A DNA stretch of 64,000 bases from Moniliella sp. 'wahieum' (Eukaryota; Basidiomycota; Moniliellomycetes; Moniliellales; Moniliellaceae): the NCBI GenBank assembly GCA_003971905.1, contig RSEE01000025.1, positions 1 to 64,000 of the forward strand, written 5' to 3'. A model generated the notes under the pieces. The model saw only the letters and a program-made list of their open reading frames with translations. It had not been told where the DNA came from and searched no databases. The position numbers and the translations under genes are program-made. Shown here in pieces: positions 11,537-24,283 of the stretch (position 1 is its first letter; the number at the start of each line of letters is the position of its first letter).

Positions 11537-13990
11537 ATGGAAGGCCTGTTTGACTACATCCCGTTTGCCCATTCACTGCGCCCTTTGGTCACCACGAGTT
11601 CCAGCGCCTGGGCCGCGGCTCCTTTGGCAGTGTGCTCGGCGGCGAACTGTTTGGCACTCCCGTGGCACTCAAGGACGTCCGCCCCACCAGCGACTACGAT
11701 GTGGACAAGTACTTTGAGCGCGAGCTGGAGATGCTCCGCCACCTCCGCCATCCTAACATTGTCCAGTACATGGGCCTCACCCGCAGCCCGCCACCCGTTT
11801 CGCACATCTACATTGTCACTGAACGCATCACTGGCGGCACCCTCGCCGGCCGCATCGCTGATGTGTCCCAGCCGTTCCCCTGGCGTCTGCGTCTCAGCCT
11901 CGCCACCGACGTGGCACGCGCCCTGTGCTACATCACACCCATCACTGCCTTCACCGCGATATTAAGGGCGACAATCCTAATCACCACCAACGACCGTGCC
12001 AAGCTCTGTGACTTTGGTTTTGCTCGTGTAGCTGCAAGCAATGCATCCGAAATGGCCCGCATCAGCTTCCTCGGCACCTCCGCGTACATGGCCCCTGAGC
12101 TGCTGCTTGGCGAAGATTACAGCCATCCAGCCGACACGTTCAGTTTTGGCGTGATCCTCTGCGAAATCGCCTGTCGCACATGGCCACCGAGTTCCATCGT
12201 TCGGGCCATTTCAAGAGCATTGAGCCATACCAAGTAAAGGCATTGGCCTCCCCAGATTGCCCACCTGATTTGCTCCAACTTGCACTGGCATGCACCCGTG
12301 CCTCTCCTCATGAGCGGCCAGATATGCCCCATGTGGTTGATCGACTGGCACAAATGGAGTTCCAACTCACCCAGCAAGAGGTCGCTACCCTGAAAAAAAA
12401 CAAACACGAGCCCCAGTTCTTTAGCGTTGGGAGTCTTAGCCCTTCTACCATGAAGATGGTATTTGAGCACCGACAGAAACACCATCAGCGCAAGTACCGA
12501 GCAATGCCAACCTTCGATGATGGCATGCAGCCCATCTCCCACACCCCTACCTTAGAGGCGGACGAGACTACCGTGGGTGTAGGACGAGGCCACGCAGATT
12601 CCACTCCATCGGACGATACTTGGTCATCCCAGCCTTCTAGTGAGTTACCAGAATTGGGTGAAACGGATGAGATCAATGACGCCTCCAATGAAGCCTTGAT
12701 CACCATCAAAGATTTATCAATGAGCGTGACCTACCTTCCAACTTGCTGGACCTCGCTGATGACTCGGATCTGTATGCGGATCCCTCTTCCTTGGCCCAAG
12801 CCGAGTCTGCCCCAGGCATGGACGATCGAATGCTTCTATCGGACCTTCTGAAAACGGGAAAGACATACAAGTCCTCAGGCGTTGGAAACCCACTAGACCA
12901 AGCGGACCAGTGGCAGCCTCAGGCAGCTCCTCCAGCAACCACTCCTGGCCGCACCCTATTGGATGATGTATCGGAGCATGCCTCGCAAGAGAACTCCTCT
13001 ACTATAAGACATCAAGCATCTATAAGCGGTATCGCCAACCAAGGCCACGCTTCTTCCTCGTCGGGAAGCGGGAGGGGGGAATACTCCATTGCTCCCATCG
13101 TCCGTTCCAGTACCTCGGCCAGCCGCCCCCAAGGCTCTCACCGTTCACTGGCCGATATTTTCGGTGCTGCCAGAGAATGATGACACCCCAATTGTTCGGC
13201 GGAAATACCCCCCCTCCCCTCCACCAACCTCCACCACCCCCTTCACAGGGGGAGGATCCTGAGGAGTTGCCGACACCCACGAACGATACCATCCTCCAAT
13301 CATTCCCTTCCCCTCCGACAACAGACACGGAACGAGAAGACAATGGGGATCGTACCCCTACGCAGTTGACGGTACGGTCCAGTGGTGACAAAGTCCTCCC
13401 ACCTGTTCTCGACCTCGACCTTCATCCGCATCGGTTTACTTTAGTTAACAATGGTGCAGGCAAGCCCCGCAGAGGCGAGCAGGATGACCTTCACATGGTC
13501 GCACAGGCTGCCGCGAAAGGGCGCTCCGCTAACCCGCGCATGTTTGGGACAATGCTGCCCCCTGCAATTGTTCTAGCTAACTCTCTTTCCCACTGTTCCG
13601 TATGCGGACGAATGATTGGCTGGAGGCGTCCCTTTCTGGACTGTGACGATTGCCCCTACCGTACCCATGTGGGCTGCGGTCACCTTGCTCCGCTCAATTG
13701 CCAGTTCGAACCTAATTTCGCAACGCCAGAGGCCGCTCCTCTCTCGTGCCGAAACGCCCCGGTTCACCAAGCCCGCGGAGCGGCCAACGTCGATGGCTCC
13801 TTCGCCCCAGCCCGGAACCGACTTAGCTACCCCTGTTCCCCGCCCCACCCATCCACGGCCCCAGAGCCTTGGGTCTCCCGCCGCGGACGCCCCCCAGACT
13901 CCTGCTTTGCAAGGCGTTAACGTGGCCGCTCCCAAACCTGTCAAACCGAAAAAGTCGCCTTTTGCTTTCTTGCGCCGTTTTCACAACTGA
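11537..13990 (+). CDS. Protein kinase with C-terminal C1 (zinc) domain
   Basis: Serine/threonine or tyrosine-kinase-like (TKL/LISK-type) kinase. The P-loop reads LGRGSFGSV after one missing C near 11582. ATP-lysine lies in VALKDV. The catalytic loop HRDIKGDN is at about 11950-11980, split by two missing bases. The activation segment runs CDFGFARV to GTSAYMAPELLLG, then SFGVILCEIACR, and the lobe ends with RASPHERPDM. A long Ser/Pro-rich linker follows (12400-13420). At 13430-13690 is a C1-type domain: HRFTL, then CSVCGRMIGW, CDDCPYRTHVGCGHL and a final Cys, giving the His/Cys zinc ligands. The tail ends KKSPFAFLRRFHN. I see no introns. A C1 domain suggests recruitment by diacylglycerol or another membrane cue, but whether this one binds lipid cannot be read here. 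Substrate unknown. Confidence 0.82.
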
Positions 13991-14202
13991 GTGCGCCTTC
14001 TCTTCGGGTGATTGACGATTAGATCGGCAAACCTTTCGATGTCTAGTGTTGCTTTTCGGCCATGGCAATCCAAGGGCAGGAGAATATGATTATGAGCGTA
14101 ACCTACTTGAGCTGAATGACACACGGCAGGATCAGATGGGAGTACGAACGAGACCATTGTAGGAGGGGGATTTTACCTTGGGCAGGATAGGTTAGCTGAC
14201 GC

Positions 14203-15039
14203 TTAGTTGACTTTTTGCTTTTTGCTCGAGTCGTCCACGGGACCGAACCGCTCGGCACGGCGCTTGCGCGCCGCCTCTTCCGCGGCCTGTCGCTCCAGAC
14301 GAACTTTCTTTTCTTCCTCCTATACCAGGCAGATCCAGGAAGGTCAGAGGGAGGCGTCATCATAGGTGGGGGTAACGGGGGGAGACATACAGTTTCTGGC
14401 TTGACCGTCTTGGTCGGCGCCGGATTCGGGCGCCCGCCACGCTTGGGTTCGTCCGAGCGCGGTTCGCGTCCACGACGCGGGGCCGACTTGGCGGGGACCG
14501 GTGCCTCTTTGAGTCCCAGGCGGACCAATTGGTCGTTTGAAACGCCAAACTTGGTGATCCGCGTAATTTGTTTCTGGACCTCCTCCACTTGCTCGGGCGA
14601 CGAGCCGAATTTCTGCAGCCGTTTCAGCCGCTTTTCCAGCTCGGCCAACGCTTGTGCCTTCAACTCTTCCTGGGTGGGAGCGGGCGCGGCGGGTTCGGGC
14701 TCGGGCAGGTTGGCTTTCGCCGGGGCAGGGCAGAGGCAGGCCTCGGTCGGGGCAGCCGTGGTTCCTGCAGTGCTCTCTCGGCCTTGGGCTCTTGCGCAGG
14801 AGCAGATCCCGCTGCGTCATCGAAGGCCAGCAGGTCCTCCTCCCCTCCCCCGCAGCCGGGGTGGGATCGGCAGCGGCGGCGGCAGGCGCAGCAGGGGCAG
14901 CAGCCTCCTTGCTCTTCTCGTGCTCAATCAGGCGCGTTACCAGGTCGGCCTTGTTGCCTGACACAGGCAGCCCGGCTTCCTGCAGCAACGCCTTGAGCTC
15001 GGTGACCTTGAGCGCCTGCAGTTTGGTTTCGTCGACCAT
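14203..15039 (-). CDS. THO1: SAP-domain mRNA-export protein Tho1 (SARNP/CIP29-like)
   Basis: Small nuclear RNA/DNA-binding protein linked to TREX mRNA export. It starts MVDETKLQALKVTELKALL and continues through a canonical SAP motif (GLPVSGNKADLVTRLIEH), an Ala/Pro-rich linker, then the conserved helical part (RLKRLQKFGSSPEQVEEV, ITKFGVSNDQLVRLGLKE). It ends AERFGPVDDSSKKQKVN, the typical SARNP/Tho1 tail. One intron, 14320-14390 (GTATGT...TATAG), lies before the last exon. A frameshift from a missing base lies between 14663 and 14880. The start at 15037-15039 begins the SAP motif directly, as in the family. Confidence 0.9.
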
Positions 15040-15470
15040 GATGGGTGGTGGGGGCAAAGGGCAGGTGGTGGCGGGGGCAGGAAGAAACGAATTGCGGGGG
15101 CGGCCGCGTCGCGTTCGGGCTGGGTGGGCTGGCTGAGCGCAGCCTGGGCAGGCGTCCCTGGGGGATCGCGTCAGCATCCGTCCACTGAGGACTCTCACGA
15201 CGCGGGACTCCATCCAGGCATCCCTTGGCGCGCTAGGGTTGGCGCTCCCGGCCTGTGCGTGCAGGCGCTGGGTCGCCCCCTGCAGCCTGGCGCTCTGGCG
15301 TGCCCAAGCAAAGGCGACTGAAATGAAACGATGCACACACCCCGCGCAGGCAGGCGGAATGGCCGGGGCGGAACATAATTTTGAGGCAAGCTGTACTTTT
15401 TTGTCCCAACCGCCAGAAGCGGCGCCGCTGCTCTCTTCGCTCGCTCTCCCCCCCACACCTCCCCTTGGCC
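15040..15470. promoter_or_regulatory. Bidirectional promoter between THO1 and DHR1
   Basis: A GC-rich 431-bp gap between divergent start codons of two nuclear RNA-metabolism genes. No TATA-like element stands out; a pyrimidine-rich stretch precedes the DHR1 ATG. Confidence 0.5.
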
Positions 15471-18400
15471 ATGCCGCCCAAGCGCGAACGCTACAACGCC
15501 AAGGCGCGCAGCAGTGGCGGTGGACACAGCCACAAACAGAAGCGCACGTCCGGAGGCGCGGCCGAGGCCGCAGCCGAGGCTGCTCGCGCAGCGGCCCATG
15601 CGGCCAAGATGGAGAACATGACCGCTTCTGAACGGCGTGCCCACGAGCTGATGCAGGACCTGGTCGTCCAAAACTCGGAACGCAACGGCGCCGCGATGAG
15701 CACCAAAAAGCGCAAGCGCTTCGAGGCCTTTGTTGCCAAGCAGATGAAAAAGGAAGAGCACAATGCCCTCCTCGCCTCCCTTGCCCAATCCAGCGCCGAC
15801 GTCCTCGACCGTTCGCAACTTGTTTCGTCTTCCACCTTGGGTACCGGACGGGTACGCACAGCGGCCGCTCGTCTTCAGGAGGAGAAAGATCGCAAATCCA
15901 ACCTCAAGCTCGCCCATGGTGCCCCTCGACAGGCAGGCATTACCACACCGTGGACGACGACCTCGATGCGACTTGGATCACGACGGTGATTCAGCCACGC
16001 CTCGCGTAGCGGGCGTTCACTCCGTCATCCAGGTTGCTCCTCAGGCGAAGATCGCGCCTGCCGATCGTCCTGTCGGCGAACAGCTTGAAGACCCTGCCCG
16101 GCGCGCTCGAATTGAAGCAGCAACGCGTGCCTATGCCCAGGCCGCTCCTGCTTCGGGCATTGCTTCTGCTCTCGCCCCCCAGTCGGTCCCAAATGCCGTT
16201 GGTTCTGCTTTGGCCGGGGCTGCCATTGTAAAGAAGCCCCGCCGAAAGCCGCGCAAACGTGCCAAACGTGCCGTTCCGGAACCGGAAAGCGACTTTGACT
16301 CGTCTGCATCTTCCTCGTCTGATGAGGAACAACCACCCGCTCCTACCAAGTCTCCTTCTCCCCGCCCGGTGGAAGTCAAGGGAAAAGGAAAGGCACAAGA
16401 GGATGAGCTGGACCAGGCGTCGGACGAGGATGAGCAGGGAAGTCAAACGGATGATGAAATGGACGAGGAACAAGATGCGGCGATTGTGGCCGAGTTGCTG
16501 CGCAGGGGGATGGACCCCAAAGATTTTGGCTTTGGTGGGTCGAGCGATGCCGAGGACCTTGATGGAGATGGTGACAAGAACCTTTCTTCCAGTAAGGCCA
16601 AGGACAAAGGGAAGGGCAAGGCTGTCTCGTTCGCTCCTTTCCCGATGAGGAGGAACAGGGTAATCAAACGGACGAGGAGATGGAAGAGGAACAAGATGCT
16701 GCCATTATCGCCGAATTGATTCGAAGAGGCATGGACCCTTCCCAATTTGGCTTTGACCCGCCCAGTGTCGACGAGGTGCCCAGCAATACCTCCAAGTCGG
16801 CTGGGCATGGTAAGGGCACGCTTAAACCCGTCACATCGGAGGAAGACGAGGAAGGCTATGGGACTCAGACTGACGAGGAGATGGATGATGAACAAGATGC
16901 TGCAATTGTCGCCGAGCTAGTCCGAAGGGGGATGGACCCAACTCAGTTTGGGTTCGACGCTCCCAGTGAAGAGAGCCAGAAGGACGCAGGCAATCCTAAG
17001 GCCGATGATGCGGATCGCGAAGACTCTCCTCCTTGGGAAGGATTCGCCAGTGAGGAAGAAGCGAATATGTCTAGCTCTTCCTCCTCATCTGATGACGAGG
17101 ACCAAGACGAGGACGGAGATGAGGAGGCACCTCAAAGCAAACCTACTCGCAGCAGTGGCTTCAAGGCCTGGGCTCAGCAAGCCTTGGCGTCCACTGGGAC
17201 AGGCCGGCCGGAGGATGCCGGCCCTGATGAGGACGCCCCCACTGAGGAAGGCCGTCCTCTGGAGCCAGTGATGGGTCTCAAGGTACGAGTTGGTGATACT
17301 CTTGCTCAAGACGGACGCGCTCACGGACCCCTGGGAGAAGCCGAAGGCCAAGAGGAGAAACTCTCTGCTTTTGGCAAGGCTCACTATGCGGAGTCGCAAC
17401 GCTTTCCTTCTGGCCAAGTCCTTGTCCCTCGTTCTGAGGCGGAGCAAGAAGCCCGTCTCAAGCTCCCTGTGGTGGGAGACGAGGATGCGATCGTCAAGAC
17501 CATCCTTGAGAACCCTGTGACGGTCCTGTGCGGTGAAACGGGATCGGGAAGACAACCCAAGTGCCCCAATTCCTATACGAGCGTGGCTTTGGCACTGGCA
17601 GTCGTACGTTCTCCTCGATTTCTCCTTGATGGCTGCAAATATTAACTACCTTGCAGAAAACCCGGGCATGATCGGTATCACTCAGCCTCGCCGTGGCGGC
17701 AGTTAGCATGGCAAACCGGGTACAGAGCGAGCTGGGTGGCGAACACGGTAAGCGGGTTGGGTACCAAGTCCGCTACGAGGGTAAATCATCCGATAAGACG
17801 GCTGTCAAATTCATGACAGACGGTGTTTTGCTTCGTGAACTAGCAACCGATTTCTTGCTCTCACGCTACTCGGTCGTTGTCATCGACGAGGCTCACGAAC
17901 GCAGCGTCAACACTGACATTCTCATTGGTCTCTTGACTCGGATCGTACGGTTGAGGGAGAAACAATGGCTTGCGTTTGTCAAAGAACATGACGGGAAGGC
18001 GAGCAAGGTCGCCAAGGATGCACCGCGACCATTACGGTTGATCATCATGTCGGCCACGCTGCGGGTCCAAGACTTTGTGGCCAACCAGAGCCTCTTCCCC
18101 TCTCGGGTTGGACCCCCTCCTGTTCTAGAGGTGCAGGGCCGACAACACGATGTGGCGATTCATTTCAACAAACGTACTTCCCACGATTACCTCGGAGAAG
18201 CTGTCAAGAAGGTATCTAAGATCCACACTCGTCTTCCCTCTGGGGCGATCCTTGTTTTCCTCACGGGTCAACAGGACATCGTGACGGTTGTCCGTCAGCT
18301 GCAGGCGAAGTTTGGCAAACAGGCCATCGAGCGGCGCAGGCAAGCTAGGGCGGATGCTGCGGAACGGGCCAAGGCAGCTCGCCAGCGGCTGGCTCGGGCG

Positions 18401-20321
18401 GGTCAAGAGGATGAATCGGATGACCAAGAGGACGAGTTAGATGCGGCCGAAGCGCATTTGACCGAGCTCGAAGCGGAGGAGGTTGCACTGGGGGACGATG
18501 GTGCTGCTGTTTGCCTACGGCCGAAGAGGAGGATCGCGCCCCTGACGATCCGGATGCGCTGGACACGGACGAGGAGAATGAGGACGGGGAGGATGCCCCA
18601 ACCAAGGTGGATCCTAGGGAAGAGACAGAAACTCCGATGCACGTTCTTCCTCTCTACTCTCTCTTGGCACCCGATGCTCAAATGCGTGTCTTCCATCCTC
18701 CCCCTGAGGGGGAGCGCCTGGTCGTCGTGGCGACAAACGTGGCCGAGACATCCTTGACTATTCCGGGAGTACGTTATGTGGTTGACTGTGGACGCGCCAA
18801 GGAGCGGACGTACGATCCGAACACGGGAGTACAAGGGTACAAAGTCAATTGGGTTTCCAAGGCTTCTGCCGCTCAACGGTCTGGTCGTGCCGGTCGTACC
18901 GGGCCTGGACACTGTTACCGCCTTTACTCGGCTGCGGTATTTGAAGACCACTTTGACCTTTTCTCGCCCCCGAGATCCAGCGGACACCTGTCGAGGCCGT
19001 CGTGCTCCATATGAAGGCAATGGGGATCACCAAAGTGCGCAACTTCCCGTTCCCTTCTGCCCCCCCTGATGAGGCCCTGGAGCGGGCCGAACGGCAACTC
19101 GTTCTTCTTGGGGCTTTGAGCCAAGCCGCCCCACCGAAGCTGGGTCAGCCGGCATTGACAACAATCACTGAGCCTGGGCGTGCGATGGCTGAGCTTCCCT
19201 TGGCTCCCCGACTAGCCAAGATGGTTGTGGAAGGCTACTCCCATAGCTCTCTCCTCATGTATTGGCTATCGTTGCGGCCATCAGTGTGGGGGACCCTTTC
19301 GTTCGTCCCGAGGGGCTTTACGCTTCGGAGGAGGAGCAGGAAAAAGAAAACCAAGACTCGGAGGAAGACGAAGTTCCCGAACTAAAGTCTGAGAAGGCGC
19401 AGCAGCAGCAGGCGCGAAAGGCGCTTCGCACGCGCTATGCATCTGCTATGCAGGCCCTCAACCGTGCCTATGGGGCTGGCACAAGCGACTTGATGCGTCT
19501 TTAGTAGCCGTTGGTGCGTACGAGGACGAAGGAGGCACCACCGCGTTTTGCAATGAGTACTTCCTTCGTCCCAAGGCCATGGAGGAAATTCACAAACTCC
19601 GTGCCCAACTGGGCCGGATCGTGCTGCAGCACTTTGCTCCGGGGGGAGACGTGAACCGTCTTCCTGACCGAGTCGTGCGGGATGTACTTTCCCCCTCGCT
19701 TTCCAAGGCGACTGTGGCGCAGGTTACCACGTTGCGCAAGCTGGTCGCCCAAGCATTTGCCGATCAAATCGCTGTGCGGGCGGATCAGGTACCCGACTCG
19801 GTACCGGAAGAGGGCATGGTGGCTCCCAAGGCGGGCAAGACCCAGCTGGCTCGTCGGATTCCGTACCGTGCAATGGGAGTCAAGGAATACGTCTACCTCC
19901 ATCCCTCGTCCGACTTGGCGCGCAATCCGGCGCCCAAGTGGATCGTTTTTACCGAGGCAGTCAAGGGTGCCAACAAGATGCGTGTGGTGGACGAGGAGAC
20001 GCAGGTGGTCGATGGACGTACGTTGCTCAAAGGCTTGACCAGGATCGAGCCGGATTGGCTCGTCTCGTTGGCGCCTCGCTTGGTTACTTGGGATCGGGCC
20101 GCAATTGAGTCGGCACCGCCGGACCAGGCTACGCTTGCTCGCGCTTTGGCTGCGGCACGCAACCCCCCGCCGGACAAAAGCCTAAATCGGTCACGCGCTC
20201 CATCTCGCGCACACCTCGGTACGCTGCTGGGCCTGAGTGGGCCCAGGGCTTGGGCTGGCCTTTGCCGCCCGTCAAGGTAAGCCAGCACCTCGTCAATGGC
20301 CGCTGGCAAGATGTCGAGTAA
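15471..20321 (+). CDS. DHR1: DEAH-box RNA helicase Dhr1 (DHX37/Ecm16)
   Basis: Nucleolar helicase that dismantles U3 snoRNA from pre-18S rRNA. The N-terminus ([14 protein letters not shown]) is basic, then acidic, with three copies of a 34-residue motif (see separate entry). Helicase motifs: Walker A near 17540 is GETGSGKTTQ once one missing A is allowed (the sequence has GGAAGACA for GGAAAGACA); ITQPRR near 17685; [17 protein letters not shown] at 17880; IIMSATL near 18043; [20 protein letters not shown] near 18740; and [12 protein letters not shown] near 18875. A winged-helix/ratchet and OB region follows. The C-terminus ([18 protein letters not shown], stop 20319-20321) is the DHX37-specific tail. 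One intron at about 17604-17656. Several single-base losses break the frame, with the last near 20210. Confidence 0.93.
16444..16967 (+). repeat. Three copies of a 34-residue acidic motif inside Dhr1
   Basis: Copies begin at about 16444, 16665 and 16866. Each reads QTDxEM, then an acidic triplet, QDAAI(V/I)AEL, (L/I/V)RRGMDP, xxFGF. Spacing is 221 and 201 bp, with variable Lys/Glu-rich linkers. The helical AEL-RRGMDP core is much better conserved than the linkers, which looks like selection for three binding modules. Confidence 0.85.
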
Positions 20322-20504
20322 GCCCCCACCGCCACTTGCGTACTCTCCACTATTACATGCGTTTTCTTGTCTGCATCTCCAAATTCGATATGTGGGCGGG
20401 TGCTACGAGATTAGAGTGAGGAAAGTTTTGGCAGATTAACGATTAACAGGACACTTGCGATGGGAAACGGTGCTGAACGTGAACGCGAGGAGCAGAGCAG
20501 ACAA

Positions 20505-23500
20505 CTAATTGTGCAGTGCCGGGTTGAGGTTGAACAACAGCGGCCAGGAGTTGAATTCGGGATCGCCAGCGACCATGGCTAAGCGCGTCGCGTCAGCATC
20601 CGACAAGCCCAGAAGTACTCCCGCGTCCGCGGCCTGTTGGGCGACGACCGACGCTTCGGGCAGACGCGGGTCCGAGGGCAAGTTGAATGTCTCGTCCACC
20701 GTGCCAAAGAAAGAGAGAATGTCCTCCATCCGTGGCACGGAAGGACAATGTCCCCGGCAAACGAGGGCGGAGGTGGCATAGAGGCCAATTCGTCCGCGGC
20801 AGCGTACACGTTGGGTAGATGAGACAGATCCGTACCGGCCGACGGAGAAGGGCCGCCCGCAGAGGCAGGCGAGGCACCGTCGCCAGTACCGCTGCCGGAA
20901 CTGCTGGCCAAAACAGGAGAAAGCTGGGGTGCGCCCGACATCATTTGGTACGGCAACGTCGTCCCGTACGGGAAAGCAGAGGGCGGAGGGCGGCTGGGAT
21001 GAGGGAGCCGACGGGGTTGGTGGTGGGAGTTGCGAGTGGGCCAAAAAGGTGTGCCGAACGGGGGAGCTGCCGAGGCGGGGAGCGGGGTTTGGGATGGCGC
21101 ACCTACCCCACCAGCGGCCTGGGCTCCCCTTGTGGGAAGACATGTGCCGAGTCAAAAGTCAGATGGGTTCGGCCGGGCACCACCAAGTCGCCGGCCCGTG
21201 CGTGGGGCAGTAGCGGCAGTTGCATCGTGGCAGCTTGAGATGTGGAGTCGGGCTCGGACCTCCTGCTCCGCTTGGAGGGGCGTCGGACAGGATGCAGGTG
21301 TCCGCGCGGGCGAAGAACGGTGCTATTGGAGCGGATCGCGGTATGGTGGGTATGGTGATGGTGACGGCTGCGCGCCTCGTTGAGCTTTTCGGCCAGAGCC
21401 GGATCGGAAACGGGGGGGCGGGTATGGTTCTGGCCCAGACGTTCCTCGTGCTTAAGCACTGTCGCGCCCACCTTGCGTAGCAGGATCGCATACACCCGAG
21501 ATAGGTGCCGTCCGTCGATGGAGACGTTCATCAATGCGGTGATGGCGTGACGCAGAATCGACGCGCACTGCAGCGGTTGCATCAAAGCGTCCGACAACTC
21601 TGCCGCTTGCAGGCACAGCAGCACCGACAGCACCAGATAGAGAAAGATTCGGGGTGGGGCACATCGCAAGCTTGCCAAGTCGACGCTAATAATGATCGCC
21701 AACGTGCGCGCAGCATCGACGGCCTCCTTGGCCATGGGGAAGGCGGCGCGGTCGGAAATCCCTGTTCCATCGCGTAGATCAAGTGTACCTTTGGAGGCAC
21801 GCGTAACCAAAGCGTCGAGTCCGATGCGAAAGAGAACCAGGCGGGTAAAGTGGTAGTGAATACGAATGTTGTATGCACGCATGCCTCCGCGGGGTAACCT
21901 GGAATCAAGAAATCGGTTGTTAGCCACTACACACGCATTGCACAGAAGACAGAAGAGACGTACCAATCTTGGGTTCGAGCCACTGTACCCAGTGGTCCAG
22001 GTCGGCTCGCAAGGGCCTTAAGAAGCCCTCGAACGAGTCGTTCTCAATCATGTTGTGACTGCGCGACTCGGACTCGTAAAGCAGCTCATAGGTGCGGCGC
22101 ATCTTGGCACCAGCTCGGCGTGGCCCCGCCAAGCCACCCATTTTCGTTGATCGTTGAGTTTGGGATCTTGGGCTGCCGCGGAGCCTACCAAGTCATCGGG
22201 AAAGGCCAAGTTGATGTTACCACGTACTAGATCACGACGCATCTGGATCACCTTATCCATCTCCGCTTGGGATGCCTTCTCCTGAGGGGTACAGGAGCAG
22301 CTGGGGGTGGAGGAGGATGAAGGGCAGGTTCCTCGGGAAGGAGGTAGGTGCGAGCCCGAATCAACTCCATCCACTCAGGCGACAGGCCGGCCGAGGTAAA
22401 GCGCCTCCCCAACCGGACCGAAAGGGAGGCCTCGATCTGTGTGCACGACATCCATACCTGCACCCGTCTCTCTGCCCGCTCAATTTCTTTGCGTGTAGGC
22501 GGTGGCCGGGAAGAGCGGAGGGAGGAGGACGATTCAGTGTAGAGGATGCATTGACATGCTCCACCTTGGGAAGGTCCAGTTGCTCGGCCAGCCTAACAGC
22601 ACACCCGACCAAAAGCCAAACCATACTGTCGTATCGATGGACGCTCGCCGCAAAACGTCCTTTTCCTGCGAACTGGACGTGCCCCCTTTGCCGATCCCAG
22701 AGGGTGCGTCACCCCCTGTCGAGTCGTCATGCATCTGCCATGTTCCCCACTCGCTTAGGATGAGCAGGCCCTCGATCGTGCCGATCGTATGCATCGACGG
22801 CTTCGTCAAGACATGTCCGGAAACTCATACGCATGTCTGGATAGATCAATGTGTTGCTGTCGTGATGGGATCACCCCCGGCCCAAAGGGACTCCATAGGC
22901 GCAAGGGGAGCCTCTTGCAGTGGAGAAGAGGGGCGCGCCTTCGGCTCCTCGGGTTCAGCGGTTTGAGGACTAGATTTTGGCCATCATCATCCCCCTGCCC
23001 GTCTGCTTGTTCGTCGGGGCGGGCGGCGTGTGAGTTTCTAACGAGTCTTCGGCCTGTGTCGCGTCCACGCCTGGCTTCTGGGTATGGGCATATCGGGACG
23101 AGATAGCCAGTATGGCGGACAGGAGAAGCTCCTCCTCCAAGACCAATCGGTGCAGACTTCAGGATCGACATGAAAGCGGGTGAAACGCTCCGAGCAAAGT
23201 GGAGAAAAGCCGTGGAGCTGGCTAAAGTAGTACCCCACCAAATAGTGTGCCTGTTCGGCTGTCACCAATCCACTTTGGACGGGACGACTGCGCGCCCAAA
23301 TCTCCAACATCGGCAGACGGGCGGGGAGGACTGACCATAGGGATCGTGAGCGCCGGCGGGTGGAGCCAGGCATGTCTTGATGCTTTTTCTCCGTGCTAGA
23401 TGTGTTTTTGTCAGTCGTGGTGTCGTCGGTTGGCACCGAGCGTATCGTGGGACGCTTGAGAGTATTGGATGGAGCTGACAAATGAGGCTTGTCACCTTGG

Positions 23501-24283
23501 CAAGAAGCGAAACCACTGGGATCTTCATTTACAGGGCAATCGTCATCGCCCCTGTGTGGAAGATCGCCTGACGAACTGGGAGCGGGAGATGCAGTGCCCT
23601 GTTCGGCCAATACACGAATCGCTCCGTAGAGCTGCTAAGTGATACGAGGGCAAGCGATGCAGAAGCCGTTGGACTAGCTGACGGGGCACGGGACCCATCC
23701 AGAGCCGAGGGGGGGGCGATGGGACTCAGAATCCGACGCGGCCCGCTGCCGAGGCTCGCTACCGGGCAGCTGGCGCAAGGGTGGAGGCGCTGGGGCAACA
23801 GAGGTTGTGCGCTGCGCAAGCGAAAGACGAGAGAGGAGAAAGTGAAGGTCCTCCTGTCGGAATATCGGAATAGGGCTCAGCAGACGAACGGGCGGCGATG
23901 GTGAAGCGCTCTGATGAGGGGTATGCGTTGATTGGCCGCCGTCTGGGAGAGGGTGGCGCGAGCCGCTGGCTAGCCCCCCGCGTGCCCGGCCACGGAGACC
24001 ATGTAAAAACGTACAGCTCCGACGCTCGCGGCGGCAGCGGCGGCACGGCGGGTCAAGGGGGTTCTCCACACTGCCAGGTCGCAGCGGACTTTGCGTTGGC
24101 GGCAGGCGTCGCAGGCCTTATAAGCGCGACGAAAGATGTGAGCAGAAGGGGCGGATGGCTTAGTAGTAAGGTGGATGCTTCCAGGAGAAGTGAGCAGCGT
24201 GGAATCTGCAAGCAACCAGATGAATCGGCGTCGTGGACAGCATCAACGGCGGGGTCCGCGACGGAGTCCACGAGGGCGTCCAT
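20505..24283 (-). CDS. Zn2Cys6 fungal transcription factor (first of three)
   Basis: Starts MDALVDSVADPAVDAVHD at 24283. The binuclear cluster follows at about 24120-24020: CDACRQRKVRC, then a loop containing ENPLDPP, and CRRCRRERRSC, so all six zinc-ligand cysteines are present. A Ser/Pro-rich linker leads to a regulatory middle region (GLVTAEQAHYLVGYYFSQLH at about 23260, with PLCSERFTRFHVDPEVC), resembling the fungal-specific transcription factor domain. The protein ends GLSDADATRLAMVAGDPEF and LNPALHN, stop 20505-20507. One intron is clear, 21899-21963 (GTACGT...TTCCAG). Multiple single-base losses break the frame. The regulated pathway cannot be told. Confidence 0.82.

Noticed and set aside
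17552..17580. Programmed frameshift at the Dhr1 Walker A
   Set aside because: Comparable base losses occur in almost all genes without slippery-site context; sequence error is the simpler explanation.
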